Part shown: one piece after another, positions 24,858 to 52,812 of the stretch | Layout: the number at the start of each line of letters is the position of its first letter | Numbering within the stretch: the first letter of the stretch is position 1 | Assembly: GCA_964020975.1 (NCBI GenBank) | Contig: OZ026622.1 | Span: 90,168,462 to 90,232,461, forward strand | Direction of reading: 5' to 3' | From: Hermodice carunculata | Lineage: Eukaryota > Annelida > Polychaeta > Eunicida > Amphinomidae | Length of the DNA: 64,000 nt | Position numbers and translations under genes: made by a program | Notes under the pieces: model-generated | Databases searched by the model: none | Seen by the model: only the letters and a program-made list of their open reading frames with translations | Told to the model about the DNA's origin: nothing

Positions 24858-27800
24858 ATTATTAGTGAGTATATACTTGCCTCTCAAGCACCATTGCCAA
24901 GACCTCTATGTCTGGCCAATACATCTGAAATAATTCAGTTGAGTTACTCACTCGATTGTTTCCAAAAACTTGACAGTCCCAGTGGTGCCATCTCTCGGTT
25001 CCTATGGATCTGGTGGTGACCCTGGTGCGCATGCTCCCTTGTACTTACTACCTGCTTGACTATTGGTCAGTTGACATTACCTACATGAAGGAAGCCTGGT
25101 GGTCGGGTGGGCTTCTCTGGTGGTCCAGAGGTATGTACTCACCAACACCAAAATGATTAAAACTTTTCCTTGGACTTGAGGCTGCCAAAAGCAGAATCCT
25201 GGCCAAAGCTTGGAAACCCTCCTTACCCCTCCTTACCAACCAACATGGGGTGTTTGATGTTGTCTATTTCTATTCTTCTGGTCTTGGAGATCTAACAAGA
25301 CGGGTGTGTTGTGGAAAGCATGGCTGGCACTGGGTGTGTGTGTTTGGGGGTGGGGGGCTGCTATATGGTTGTAAGAAGCAGTGTATTTAAAATAAGTCTC
25401 TGGCTCTGGGGCTGGGGACATTGGCACAACCGCCCGACCTGAGTCCGAAAGAAGGTCTTAGGCCTACTCTAGGTATGCCAACGTATAAACTGCATCTGAG
25501 TCTAAATCCTGAGGGCACCATAAACTTGAACACGGTGGCTGCCCTAAGGGGATAAGTGAAGTCTAACAAACTAGTATCATGAACTTGCAAAGGAGCCTGC
25601 TATGCTAGCAAAGGTGTACATGCCCTCCTCGACCACTATTAAGTTGCGCAAGTAGTGTTTGGCATGAGTCGTGGACGATTGTCAGCAGCAGGCCTGTAGG
25701 ATATTGACAACAGCGACATTCCTTAGGGTGCGCCAGGAGGCATTAAAGGCTCGCACCTCATGAGTTCTAGCTGAGACTTGCTTTAAGGCCACAGGCCTAT
25801 CCCAAGTATTCTAGTAGGCCTTCAGGGTCATCTACTTGATTTACAAAGAGATTGTGTTTTGGCAAACGTGAAGATTCATTGCATCTTCTGTAATGGACTG
25901 CTATTCCGCATGTAAGGCAGAAGACAACCACCCACAAGGCTTTCTGAGATGTCCAAAGCAGTTGCGGAGGACAGCCCTGAGACTGGGAGATCAAGCCAGT
26001 CCCCGGCTGCCTCCATCACCTGAGTGGAGTGCTGGAAGTCCTGTAAGAGAGACCTCAAGGCCGCCAAGGAGAGATCAGAGTGGGACGCTGTAAGGACTGA
26101 GCCCCTGGCATCCTCCTCAAATCTCCATAAGGTGCCGAGAAGGTGAAGATGGACTTTGGCTGCCGAGCTGAAATTCCTTCCAGGTGCTGCAACTCTTGGC
26201 CATCAGTTGATCATAGAACTGGGCTACAAAGAGCAAGAAGGGGATGGGGGTCCTATGCTGTACATCCTCCAGCGACAAGCCCTGGCAGGACATGGTGACA
26301 GCCCCATGCCCCTCCTCCATTGGAGAGACCACAGCTTGGTTGCCCACCAGGCTCTGAATAAGGGCTTTGAGGTATTCAAAGCCCTGGAGCAGAGCTGGGG
26401 TGGTATCCATTGGGGGGGGGGGGAAGCACCTTCCCCCCCATGCCACAAGCTTGGCTGCTCAGAGCGACTATGGCAGCATGAGGCCAGGGCTGGCTGATGG
26501 ATGAATGCAAAAGCAAGAGCTCCCCCTCATCGACATCGATGTCTGAAGACTCAGCATGTGCAAGAGGGGCACAGGGACCCAAGGCCTTATTGAACAGCTG
26601 TTCATATGATGGTGATGGGGCGGCCACTTGTGACAGAAGCATGTCTGTCAGCACACCTCGCGATGGCGTAGCAACCTTTTCTGTGGAAGTCATGGCAGCA
26701 TGCATCTGCTGCTCCCACATAAGGCAAGCAAGCGGGACTTCTGGAAGACTCAGCGTGGGAGCCACAACTGCCACTGACTCAGAAGTATGCTGGCCGGAGA
26801 GTGCTTGCTGGAGTTCATGGAATTCCTGAATCTCTGGGAGGCTCAGTGCAGGGGCCATAGCGGCTGCTGCTGACCCAGAGGTCTGCTGGCCACAGGGTAC
26901 CTGCTGGAACTGCCGGAGCTCCAGAGCTTGCACGTCAAGCAAGAGCTGACTCAAAGTGGAGGTAGTGAGCTGCTCATCCTAAATGGTCTGCTCAGGCATG
27001 ACAAGGGTGCTGGCGGGGGTGGATGAAGATAAAGTCTCCCTCCACAACTGCTGCTCCTCATGGCGCTCGAGTTCAACTTGCCTCTCCAGGGAAAGAGACA
27101 GGGTACCCGGCTTGAAGGAAGGAGTTGGCGGGATCGCTGGCTGCTTAATCCAGGGAGGGACAGCAGCACTCAGACCCAGAGGTCCAAGCTCTTGAGATAT
27201 CCAAACGGTGCTTAGCCTGCCTCTTTGGAGGGGACTCTGAACTCCAGGGCTGAGAGGGAGTGATCAGGGCCTGGAACAGATCCACTTGCATCTGTGCAGT
27301 CTTAGCTATAGACTCCAAGGCTGCGGAGAGCCTCTGCTCAACGGCCAAGGGAGTACTGGTCATCACCTTTGGTTGAGCTGGGTGCTCGAAATCCTCATGA
27401 AGTGATCTCTTGCTGCCCTACATGCGACTGTGTCATCTCCTCTCCTTACTCCTCCCGGGGGGTTTCAGGCATAGAGACAGTGGCCATCGTTGCCTGTGAG
27501 CATTACACATGGGATCCTCTACGCTTCTCTTTTTGGAGTCACGGGAGAAGACTCGATAGAGTCAGAGTCCAAGGCCCGGCGTTTGGCTGCAAGGACCTGC
27601 CCGTAGCTCTCGCTCTTTCTCTGGGTAGTGGAGCAGCCACGTGTCCTCTCCCCAACCAGAACAAAACCGACATGTTTGCTCACAAGAGCACACATGGACA
27701 AGTTGTGGTGACAACCATAGCTATGGTCATGGTCGTCCCAGGCTGCCATGAAGTGGTTCCGTGAATCCATCTTCTCACCTTTTCCCAACAAAGGACAAGT

Positions 27801-28309
27801 TATCACTGAATCAACACTTATGGCTCACTGCCAAGTAGTGATTGCCTTTGGGGCACTCTCCTCCCTCTGTTTGTGATCTGATTGGCCAGGCACCATCTTG
27901 GAATCTCAGTTTGAAGCCAAAACAGCTCTGGTTCCACGTTTCCTCAAATCAAATATAAATATAAAAGCTATCTTTGTTACCAGAGAATCCAGGACCTCTT
28001 ATAAATGATTTTCAACACAAGGGTAGGTGGGCGTAGGACTAGAACAGTGGTAGTGAACAAAAGTTCATGGAGCTCCTAACTCTAAAGACCATGCCAAAAA
28101 TGGCACCCGAGGAGAAGGAAGTACAAGGGAGCATGTGTACCAGGAGTCACCACCCGGTCCATAGGAAACGAGAGATCTGGAGCCACTGGTACTGTCAGAT
28201 TTTTGGAAAAAAACAAGTGAGTAACCCAACTCAACTGTGTCGGGCATATTGGCCAGACATGGAGGTCTTGGCAATGGTGGCTGAGAGGTAATGTTATACA
28301 ACTAATATG
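24858..28309 (-). mobile_element. DIRS-like tyrosine-recombinase retroelement, old and broken
   Basis: About 3.45 kb bounded by inverted repeats of roughly 170-190 bp (about 24858-25048 and 28118-28309), which match well but with many differences. Read on the minus strand it has a gag-like part at about 27806-26117, with a His/Cys-rich segment and Pro/Ala/Ser-rich helices. Near 25750-25600 is a segment resembling the C-terminal end of the retroelement tyrosine recombinase. Gag first, recombinase last and inverted ends fit the DIRS group. I do not recognise reverse transcriptase. It is clearly a fossil: the coding parts are split over several frames, with more than five breaks. Divergence of the two end repeats suggests it is old. 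GC content is higher than in the flanks. Confidence 0.65.
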
Positions 28310-29359
28310 TATTTATAATGTGCCATTTGCACTGGACAGCTGGCAACCAATCTTTGATCATTAAGTCTGTGTGTGAACACAGACTTCTTGTTTTTCCTCC
28401 AATACTTTATTCTTTATTTATTCATTTATTTATATATTTATTTATTTCCGTGTGCCAGTTTTGAGGTTAGCTTTTCTCGTACACTATTGTTCAGAAAAGT
28501 ACTCAACTTGGCATGGTCATAGACCCAGCAGCAAAGTTGTGCATATTGTTTGGAACAGTCATGATGTTGAAAATTATGCAAATTAGGGGAACATTTGTGA
28601 AAATTTGAAATCTTACATATTTTCAAAAGTTTTCTAGATAGAGTTGTCATTCAAAGTTTGATATGTGGGCTGTTGCTGAAGCAAAATCCTATAGCATTCA
28701 AACAAAGTTGAGAAGTTCAAATTTATGTTAAATTCACTGCATTTCCTTGGAATACACAATCCCCCCCCCCCACACACACACACACAAGATGGTCCCTGTT
28801 TCCTCAGACAGTCAGTTATGCAACCAGACATAATTGTACTGTGACAGCCTGGCCTCCATGTCTATCAGTATAGAGACAGTGGTGCAAGGCCCAGTGCTGT
28901 GGGATGGCCCTTCTATCCCAAGGGAGAATGACTGAATGTGTTGACAGCTACATGCAGTAAACCCCCATTAGCGGTCACCTCCTTACAATGGGCAGTGGAC
29001 ACCTTAAATGTATACCAAAATCTGCCACACTGGACACTTTAGAAAAAATGTAATCAGTACATGTATTTGGATTGTTTTCTTCTCAAACTGTTATTTTTGC
29101 ACCAGTGCACATCCCCTTAGCCAGGTTCTTCAGTCCACAGTATAATTTTCTTACCAATACCATCTTTAACAGTGGAATGTTAGCCAGCCAGCCAGCCAGT
29201 ATGTTTGTAGAATTAAACCAGGATTAGGTTATCAACATGATCAAAGGGGAGAGACTTAACAGCTGACTTGTGCGGAAACAATAAGTGTGGGGTTGGGTGC
29301 CACCTAGGTGATTTGCATAGATAGGCATGCGTGTCAACACAATTCAATGCAGGTGCAAT
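28310..29359. other. No gene recognised
   Basis: Includes a TTTA-rich tract at 28400-28445 and a C-run plus CA-run at about 28759-28786. A fragment with AGTAAACCCCCATTAGCGG near 28956 resembles ends of TA-type inverted-repeat elements. Confidence 0.4.
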
Positions 29360-29439
29360 GTTTAATGCAATTTTTCAGAACTCATTTTGCAGTAGAAATT
29401 GCTGTCAAGTCCTTGTGCATTTGCAAACTTGAAAAAGTT

Positions 29440-30716
29440 AACATTTACATGTGGAAAAAAGAAGCAATTTACAAAGCCCTGTAAACAATCAGAATATATG
29501 CATTTACCATCAAGTACCAAACCCAAAATGCACCCAAGGTACATTGCCACTAAGTTTGAAGTTAATCTGGATGACACTTTTGGAGAAGAAGTCGAAAATG
29601 TGAATAAGCATTAGAATGCTCATTGACTTCCATAGTAATTAATAAAAAGCTGCATTGACCGGTAAGTACCCGAATTGAAAAAATCGTTATAAATAAAAAA
29701 ATCCACAGCATTCCCACGTAGCGTACAACTTTGTTTGACCCTTCTACAAGGAACATATCCACCATGTTTCAGCTCTATCTGAGTGACGGTTCTGGAGAAG
29801 AAGTGGAAAATACCTCTAACACACAAAAATTCATAAAAAAATTAGAAAAAAGTTGCAGCACCACCTGGTGAACAAATTAAGAACTAGGAGTCCTAGGGAG
29901 TGTTCCTGTGTGATATCAAAGCAATTGGGTATGCGGTTTCAGAGAAGAAGATTTTTTAAGATTTGTCCAAAAAAAAAGAACAAAAAAAAAAATTCATTTA
30001 AAATAAAAAAATCACTGGAGCGTGACCACTTGAACAACCTGGTGGAAACCCACCCAAAGTACATTGCCACCAAGTTTGAAGTTAATCTGGATGACACTTT
30101 TGGAGAAGAAGTTGAAAAATGTGAATCAGCATTAGAATGCCCATTGACTTCCATACTAATCAATAGGAAAGCTGCATTGACCGCTAAGTACTCGAATTGA
30201 AAAAATCATTAAAAATCAGGAATCTGCAGCATTCCCACATCGTGAGCAACTTTGTTTGACCCTTCTACAAGGAACATATCCCCCATATTTCAGCTTAATC
30301 TAAGTGACGGTTCTGGAGAAGAAGTCGAAAATACCTATACTACACAAAAATTCATAAAAAATTAGAAAAAAATTGCAGCACCACCTGGTGAATAAATTAA
30401 GAAATAGGAGTCCCAGTGTGATATCAAAGCAATTTGGTGAGGGGTTTCAGAGAAGAAGATTTTATAAGATTTGCCCAACAAAGAACAAAAAAATTCATTA
30501 AAAATCCAAAAATCAATGGACCATGACCATTTGAACAAACTTGGTAGAGACCCACCCAAGGCACATTTCCACCAAGTTTGAAGCAGATCTAGCCTGCGGT
30601 TTTGGAGTAGAAGTCGAAAATGTAAATTGTTCACGACGGACGGATGGACAGACAACGGCCAGACGGCGGATTTTGAGACTATGGTATGAGCTCAGGTGAT
30701 ATGATCACCTGAGCTA
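29440..30716. repeat. Dispersed repeat of about 510-bp units with GACGGACGGA tail
   Basis: A unit starting CCCAAGGTACATTGCCACTA recurs at about 29533, 30054 and 30555 (partial). Each carries AAGTTTGAAG, a GGAGAAGAAGTCGAAAAT block and CAGCACCACCTGGTG. After the last partial unit comes TTCACGACGGACGGATGGAC and then the hairpin GCTCAGGTGAT-ATG-ATCACCTGAGC followed by TAAAAA. I recall similar tails in many lophotrochozoan repeats. No protein is supported. Confidence 0.75.
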
Positions 30717-30719
30717 AAA

Positions 30720-32440
30720 ATTGGTGGGTAGAGCAAGACATTCCAAAAACAAGAGACCCATGGGCCTTATGCTTTGCCGATACATAAACTGATACCACCA
30801 TCAAAAAATGATTTCCTGAAAACCATTCCCTCAGTGACCTAGAGAAATTAATCAGGGTCATCCATATTAATCAATATCAAACTTCTGCCTGATAGAGACT
30901 TGTGGTACATTTGATATCATTACACTTATTATCAAGATATTGAATTAGATGTACTTTTCTTGTGGTTAATGACCTTGAAAAATAGGTTAAGGTCACAAAA
31001 TTATTGGGTCACAGTGACCAAAAAAGTAGGTCACCAAGTAGTTTTATTTACAATGTCCTTAAGTGCAATTTTGATCTGGCGGGTCAATTTTCTCTGCCAT
31101 AATTGTCCAAGTTATGTCACTACAAAATCACCTCTTCCAACTTTACAGGCCTGGTGACCTGTGAAGAAAAGGGTCAAGGTCACTGATATTACATAACATA
31201 TTAGCATTGGACATGATCTATATATCATATAAATTTGGCATGTCTAATTCAATTATTTTTGAGATACAGAATTTTATATCTTTCATTTTAACTCCTAATT
31301 TCTGTGAAAGTATAGGTGGCACTACTAGTATCACTTGCAACTGAGATTTTTACCTCCTCCACAATCCCACTAAATTTCATGAAGATCCATAAAAATTCAG
31401 GATGCTGGATTAGCCTCAAGATTTTCATTTTTGACCTATATATTACGATACTGGTGTCACCAACACTCTTGTCCATTCGACTTTCATACACTTTACTAGT
31501 CTGTAATGTGGGCCGCAAAAACTCCAGGATGCAGTGCATTCACAAGATCTTCACATTGTGACCTCTATATTCTAACTGGCCATTGTGACCTTGACCTTAA
31601 GACTCCCATTAAAAAATTATGGCTCAGAATGTGTGTCCCCACATGCAGGTGATCATACAGGGTCGGTTTGTTCAAATTGGATAACTTGTAGACTTATTGA
31701 AGAAAAACCATAAGTTTGGAAAGGGTTTAAGCACGTCTTCAATTGCAATTTTGAACTGGGTGCTCAATTCTCTGCTATTGATGTCCAAAGTAATACCCTG
31801 CCACTATAAAATTGCCATTCAACTTGGTAGCTTAACAAAAATGGCTATGGTCACTGATATTATTAGCATGGGACATAAGCTATATTTTAAAACTGTTTCC
31901 GTTCTGGCAATTTGTGTGTACAAAAGACTACCTTGTTTTAGGCACCGGCCAAAGGCATCATTATGCAAATTTGATGGAACTTCACCTCAGAAACCACCAG
32001 GAAAGCCAGCATCCATTTGAACCAGTAGTTTTATTGATGATCATAGCATGAAAAAACATTTCCACTCTATTGCACTTCTGATCCTATAAATTGCTTAATT
32101 CAATGCTTTTTTTTTGAGATGTTGAATTTTAGACCTTTCCACAGATTTTGGCTCCTAATTTCCATTAATTGTAGGTGGTGCCACAAGCATATGCAACAGA
32201 GATTTTGATATCCTCCTCAACGCCACTGAACTTCATGAAGCTACATCAAACATGAAGGGTGGTAGAGTAGTTACAAAATTTTCACCCATGGATTACATAA
32301 TGCTCTAGGTGGCACCACCAATATCGAACTCAACCTAGATTTTCATACACTTTATTATAAGTTCCGAAAGTTATATGGGGCAATTTAAAAACTGTGAACT
32401 GGATCGCAATCACAAGCAAAAGTTTACAAATGGACAGACT
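30720..32440. repeat. Long dispersed repeat, GAGACCCATGGGCCT type
   Basis: It begins near CAAGAGACCCATGGGCCTTA and contains recurring words GGTCAAGGTCA, GGGTCATCCATATTA and TTCTGCC...TGGTACATTTG. Shorter relatives lie at 51930-52140 and 61700-62270. No intact open frame. It may be a decayed transposon, family unknown. Confidence 0.5.
31891..32083 (+). repeat. 193-bp duplicated block, copy 1
   Basis: It matches 33136-33328 at only a few differing positions and at exactly the same length. It begins AACTGTTTCC and ends GCACTTCTGATC. The match starts and stops sharply. Confidence 0.85.
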
Positions 32441-32517
32441 TCAGAGATTGCACGTGCTCTGCGACCAATGGTCAGCCGAGGCAAAAACTCACCACAGTGA
32501 CACTTTGTGTATGCTGG

Positions 32518-32681
32518 TACAGTGGTACCTGCTCTAAAGACCACCTCCCATGAAAGACCGCCATTTCAAGACAATGGCCTTTAATTTCATTGTAAGCTTA
32601 CCTGCAGTGAAAGACCACCTGCCATATTTGACCCCTTTTGTCTGGCGTCAAGGGTAGTCTTAAATAGCAGGTACCACTGTA
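32518..32681. mobile_element. TA-flanked inverted-repeat element (CAGTGGTACCTGCT ends)
   Basis: It is 164 bp. It starts TACAGTGGTACCTGCT and ends AGCAGGTACCACTGTA, an exact inverted repeat including the flanking TA. Internal AAGACCACCT/AAAGACCACC motifs are repeated. A weaker relative seems to lie at about 60614-60785. Confidence 0.8.
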
Positions 32682-33135
32682 TGATGTGCAGGTCATTCAG
32701 TTTTTGTAATGTCTATGAAATGCAATGTAAAATGGCAGGGTACAGAGAGTAGTTCATATCGGAGTTACAGTGAAACCTGACTTCAAAACCCCCATTTTCT
32801 GGATTTTTTGTGTAGTATTCTTTATACCTGCTATGAAAGACCACCTTACATGAGAGACTACAGTTTGGTCATCCCTACGAGTGATGCTTCACATCAGGTT
32901 TTACCGAACATGTAGATGGCCCACTAAGCAATCCCATTACACTGTACGGTCATCCTGTGGAATTTCCTGCCTGTACACTCGAGAATTAGACAAAGAACTG
33001 AACTCCAAATGTATATATTTCAATATCATAGTACCTTTATTTGAAATCATAATTGGATGAACAGTTTGCTTGTACACTGGTTTGGATAGGAAAGGACATA
33101 CAGCAAAACCACTGCCCTAAACCTGTACTATTTAT

Positions 33136-33328
33136 AACTGTTTCCCTTCTGGCAATTTGTATGTACAAAAGACTACCTTGTTTTTGGCACAGGCCAAAGG
33201 CATCATTATGCAAATTTGATGGAACTTCACCTCAGAAACCACCAGGAAAGCCAGCATCCATTTGAACCAGTAGTTTTATTGATGATCATAGCATGAAAAA
33301 ACATTTCCACTCTATTGCACTTCTGATC
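33136..33328 (+). repeat. 193-bp duplicated block, copy 2
   Basis: Second copy of the 31891 block, 1,245 bp away in the same orientation. Flanks on both sides differ. Confidence 0.85.
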
Positions 33329-36300
33329 AATACATACAATACGTGTACATTAAACATTAGGTCCTCAAAATCTTTTGTGACAAGCTGCTTTCTATCATCT
33401 GGAAACACAAAACACTCAATAATTTTTTACTTCTACTTCATAGCATTTATATTATGAATATCCCATCAGCATGTTTTGATGAGAGGTATTGTTCATGGTT
33501 TTTCTTAATAACTTCAGAATGGGCTTTCTACTTCATTGCACCACCAGATGCCAAATTATGCTGCAAAGCCTTCCTTCCCTGGCGAGTGTTCGATTGTTCC
33601 CAAGAGTCTGCCTTTTCAGCCCTTCTCAACACAAGCTATGGGGTCAATTTCAAAAGCTGTGGTTGGTAATTTTTACTCGCCCAAATACGTGAAACCTCCT
33701 TCTGATGACACTATGTATTTCCTGCAAGATGTGTCCGCTATTTGAATATGTCAGATAATGAATCAAACAGCACAGGAACTGCACTTTAATTCCTGCAAAA
33801 ATAATGTGAAGTGAAGATGTCCAATATCCCAGTGTCTTTAAAATGAAGCTTCACTGTAAAAGATGACTCAGGTACCCACAGTATGCATCCATGAACTTAG
33901 CTTAGCACAACATGAAGACAGTATAATTGTATCATCTGGCAAATGCTTTGCCTGCTAAATGGTGTTCTTGGCAGTAATTAACCTCTCCCCGCCCCCCCCC
34001 CCCCTCCCAACCACCACCACCACCACCAGCAACAGACCATTGCCCTGCAAGAAAGTCTGCTTAGGAGGCAAGCAAATACTGGGAAAAAAAGTCCCAAACG
34101 CCCATTTTGTAAGACCTGCAGTCTTTGGGTTTGAACTGCCAGATCTGATCATGTAATTCTTGCAGACATTGTTTTTGAAGTTTTAATTAAGTCTGTTGTC
34201 CCTACCCACTGCTCTTCTCAACAAAAAGAAAGTAAAATATAGTCGGACAAAATACATATACATACAAAAGTTGGGACCCACTTTACATAGGGTCAAGAAG
34301 GCATCGACTTTACAGTGGGGTAATGGTACACAAAACAACATCCATTTGCTGTTTGCAGATATGTAACTAGTTACCTCTGTGTCCCGTCACTCCATAAAAA
34401 AATACTCTAAAAAGTGGGCTGTGCAAAATGACAAAGTACCAATAAAAATAACAGCTATAGCAAGACCACGCCCATTTTATGTCATCATCCGACTCTGCAC
34501 AAATTAACTCCCAATACCACTGACACATATAGGAAAATTAAAACTCAACACAAATAATGGCTGTAAAACAGAACTAGACAACCTACCATAGGCAGAATTT
34601 GCATATATATTGTGTGATGCACATCTCAGAATTCTGCAGTGTTCTGATTTACAAGTGTAATGTGACTTGTTCCTTTTTTTAATGGGTTTCACAAGCGTGA
34701 AATATTTATTGCTAAGGTTTGACCTCTCTTCACAGCTGGAAGTAAATGGTCATAACTGGTCTCTTTAAATACCCATCGCAAAAGATCAATTTTGCTGTTC
34801 TGCAAAACCATACGTAATTTCCCCCAAGAAAGACACACAGTTAAATATAAAACAAAACACAATTTTTATACTCCTCACCCACCAGAGTATAAACACTACC
34901 CCTTACTGGCACATCAAAAGTACAAAATATGCTCAACACAAGAATACAGCATGTTTTTTTTTTAACAGCACAAGTACTAAGCCCTCAGTGCTTCTGGACT
35001 TTGAATGCTATTTTTTACCTACTTTACTGGCAACGTAACAGCCACATTGTCCATACCCCTCCCCTTTCACCTTGACCTTTTTCTATTGCAAGAAAATTCC
35101 TAAATACCTACCATATGAAAGCCAAGCTTCCAAAACACAGATAAAGCACTTCCACTTGTTTCTTTGGAATTGTTTTCTGTTTCATGTATTCATTTGACCG
35201 AACTGTACAACGAATACTATACAAAAACATGAGCGCTCTTCCTGCAGATGCTTTGCTGTAAGTTACCTGCTGACTTTGCACGGCTCCATAACTCTTGTTA
35301 TCTCATGTAACCCTCAGGATTAGAAATTTTTGGATCTTGTTAGCCCCATGTTCCAATTTCCTTGCCCATCTAAACAAATCCTATTCAGAATACCCAAATT
35401 TCTGGTTGTCCCCAGGGCTAGTACTTGGGAGATTTAACTTGCCCCAATTCAAATCTGACTTGTCCCAGGCTAGTAGACATGCAAATTGTAGAGCCCTGCT
35501 TTGGTATTTACACAACCTTGTTTCCAGCCAAAAAATGCAAAAGTAGATCCACTTTTGATCTGCTTTTCCCCCACTTCTTATACATTAAGGGAACTGTCTC
35601 TAACAAAAATATATCCACGCACCCTACAGGAAGTTCTGACTTGTCGCAGATAATATTATCACAATCTTCACAAACCTCTGTTGACATACAAGTAAGATAA
35701 GCTCCCACAAAACATGAATACTGCTTTTACTTCCACCAGTGCCTGTCAGGACAAATGTTGTTTAGTACAAAGCAAAGTTTGAGCAACCGACAAATATGTT
35801 GTGCCCAGGGAATGCTGAATACAGAGAATTATCTACAATAAGCATGTCTGTACAAATACATCGGTTCAGTGCATAATGTAGTCCTTCATTATTTTTTGAA
35901 CTCGTGAATTGGGATCCCTGTGTGGTACTCAGCCCACATTTGCGTGACTGGTGCCCACATTAAGATCTGGCGCGACAAAACCTCGAAACACACACGCATT
36001 CACACATATATACACATTGTAGCAACAACTGGTATAATAAATGTAACCTCATTTACAATCACAAGGGATATCTCCAAAAGAAACTTTTCCATATGTCTAC
36101 AGAAAAGCTCTCCATAATATACATTGTATTATATATATATATATACACTTTAGATTACCCTTCCAAAGAGGTTCAGTTACTTTAAACTACAACATAACCT
36201 ACTTGTTAGAAAATTCTTTTTACAGGAACTGTACACATATTTTCAAACATATGACTCAACCTTTGAGGTTGCGTGTACTCTTGTATCCACCAGCAAGATA

Positions 36301-37509
36301 CCCTTTTAATATTACACTCTGAAACAGAGCAAGTGTGGTTTTTTAACGCACATAGAGTACAAGGCTTTGATACTAGTCTTCCAATCACAACATGTTCCCT
36401 TGTACCACAATTATTGTTCAAGCCTCATCTCATCTTGTTCCAATAACCAGCAAGGGGCCTTGGAGCCATTGTAAAATGCCTACTTTTCTAATTAGTACAA
36501 TAAGTAGGCTCAAGAGGTTGGGTTCATGATCAATGTACATTTTTACCAAATCTGATAAATGCTGGTCAATATCGGGGCAAAAATCAACACGTTTACTTTC
36601 TTTACTGGGGCAGGAGTTTATAGATAGAACCCTACCCAGTGTATGGATGTGAAAATGTTGGCAATTTTGAATGACCCTAACTACAATTCAAAACAACATT
36701 AAAACATTACAGAAAAGACAAATCAACTTTTGGTTTAGACACATTTCTGATCTGAATGAAGTTGACAACTTCAGCCAAGTTAAACTGACAATCGAATACA
36801 CAACATTTTGAGATCTTAACAGCCAAGCATCTATTTCCCCCCATCAATATGAAACACTGTTAACCTACATGCAAGTGCCTGTGTCATCAACATTATCCAT
36901 GCTTATCATCACATGGTATGTCACTCTTCTCCAATATACTTTGTACAACTGTTCGTCTTGTGCAATTGGTTCCATAAGCACAGGCCGACTTCCAAGAGTG
37001 TCAGATTGGGCCTGCAAATTAAGTTTGTCGAATCCTGTATTGCACACCATGTTCAACCAGTGTACAAACATAGTGTTTCTTTCCCTCTCTCTCTTTCTGT
37101 CAGTCAATTCAAACTTACTGAAGTTTCTGTTTGGGGTATTTTCTTTCTGATCTACCTCGAACCAGTCGAGGATACTTAACAGTGGCAGGGTCACAAGGAA
37201 TGTGCTTGGTCAGTACCAGACCTTAGTTTTACAAGCACATTTTCCCCCAAATGATCCCCTAACAGGCAATTTGTAGCATATCCAACACCTGCAAACTACT
37301 CTACCTGGAGGAATGCACTATTCCATCTCCTCTGCGGGCTGTGACCCCACAGTTGTTGTATCCTAAGCATCCTGTGGTACTACTTGTTGTTTGTCTCATC
37401 CAGTCGTACTACTTGTTGTTTGTCTATGTTTCCACTTGTCACATTTTCCTCCATAATAACCATAAAATTGTTATAATGTGTTCCAAGTCCTCAAACCCTC
37501 ATTCTGGCT
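33329..37509 (-). other. Mostly unique sequence; possible long 3' UTR of the TASOR-like gene
   Basis: More than 4 kb with no exon and few recognisable repeats, directly downstream of the TASOR-like stop codon. On the minus strand the first ATTAAA is at 36310-36305 and the first AATAAA at 34710-34705. Either could end the transcript. Inference only. Confidence 0.35.
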
Positions 37510-52391
<14,882 letters not shown>

Positions 52392-52464
52392 CTGTAACAG
52401 ACAATAAAACTGTCAGCCATGTGGTATTCTGGGCTCAACAAAGTATGTATTATGAGGACTACAA

Positions 52465-52628
52465 TACAGTGAAATCTCCTTATAACAACACTAAGATATT
52501 CAACATGTTTACTTGACGACACTACAAGTTTTGAGGGACTGAAAGAGTCAAATTCCTTTGCTACTTCACTCATTTATCTGACATTTTGCTTCAAACAGGT
52601 GGTTTCATTATAATGTGGTTTCACTGTA
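52465..52628. mobile_element. TA-flanked pogo/mariner-like miniature element
   Basis: It starts TACAGTGAAATCTCCTTATA and ends TCATTATAATGTGGTTTCAC plus TGTA, inverted and TA-flanked. The inside shares TTATCTGACATTTTG with the copy at 43488. Confidence 0.72.
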
Positions 52629-52812
52629 CATGCTCGCTCAAGTTTTGCCTTTCCAGAATAAACAAATGCTGGAACAGTCAATACATGTTCATTATGTGCT
52701 GTAACTATAAATGAGGTTTCACTGTACACGCTCGCTCAAGCTTTGGCTCTCTAGAATAAACAAATGCTGGAACAGTCAATACGTATTAATCCTGTGCTGC
52801 AACTATAAATGT
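52617..52812. repeat. 98-bp tandem duplication
   Basis: GGTTTCACTGTACATGCTCG begins at 52617 and again at 52715. The two 98-bp copies differ at about ten positions. The unit includes the last 12 bases of the adjacent miniature element, so the duplication happened after that insertion. Confidence 0.85.
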
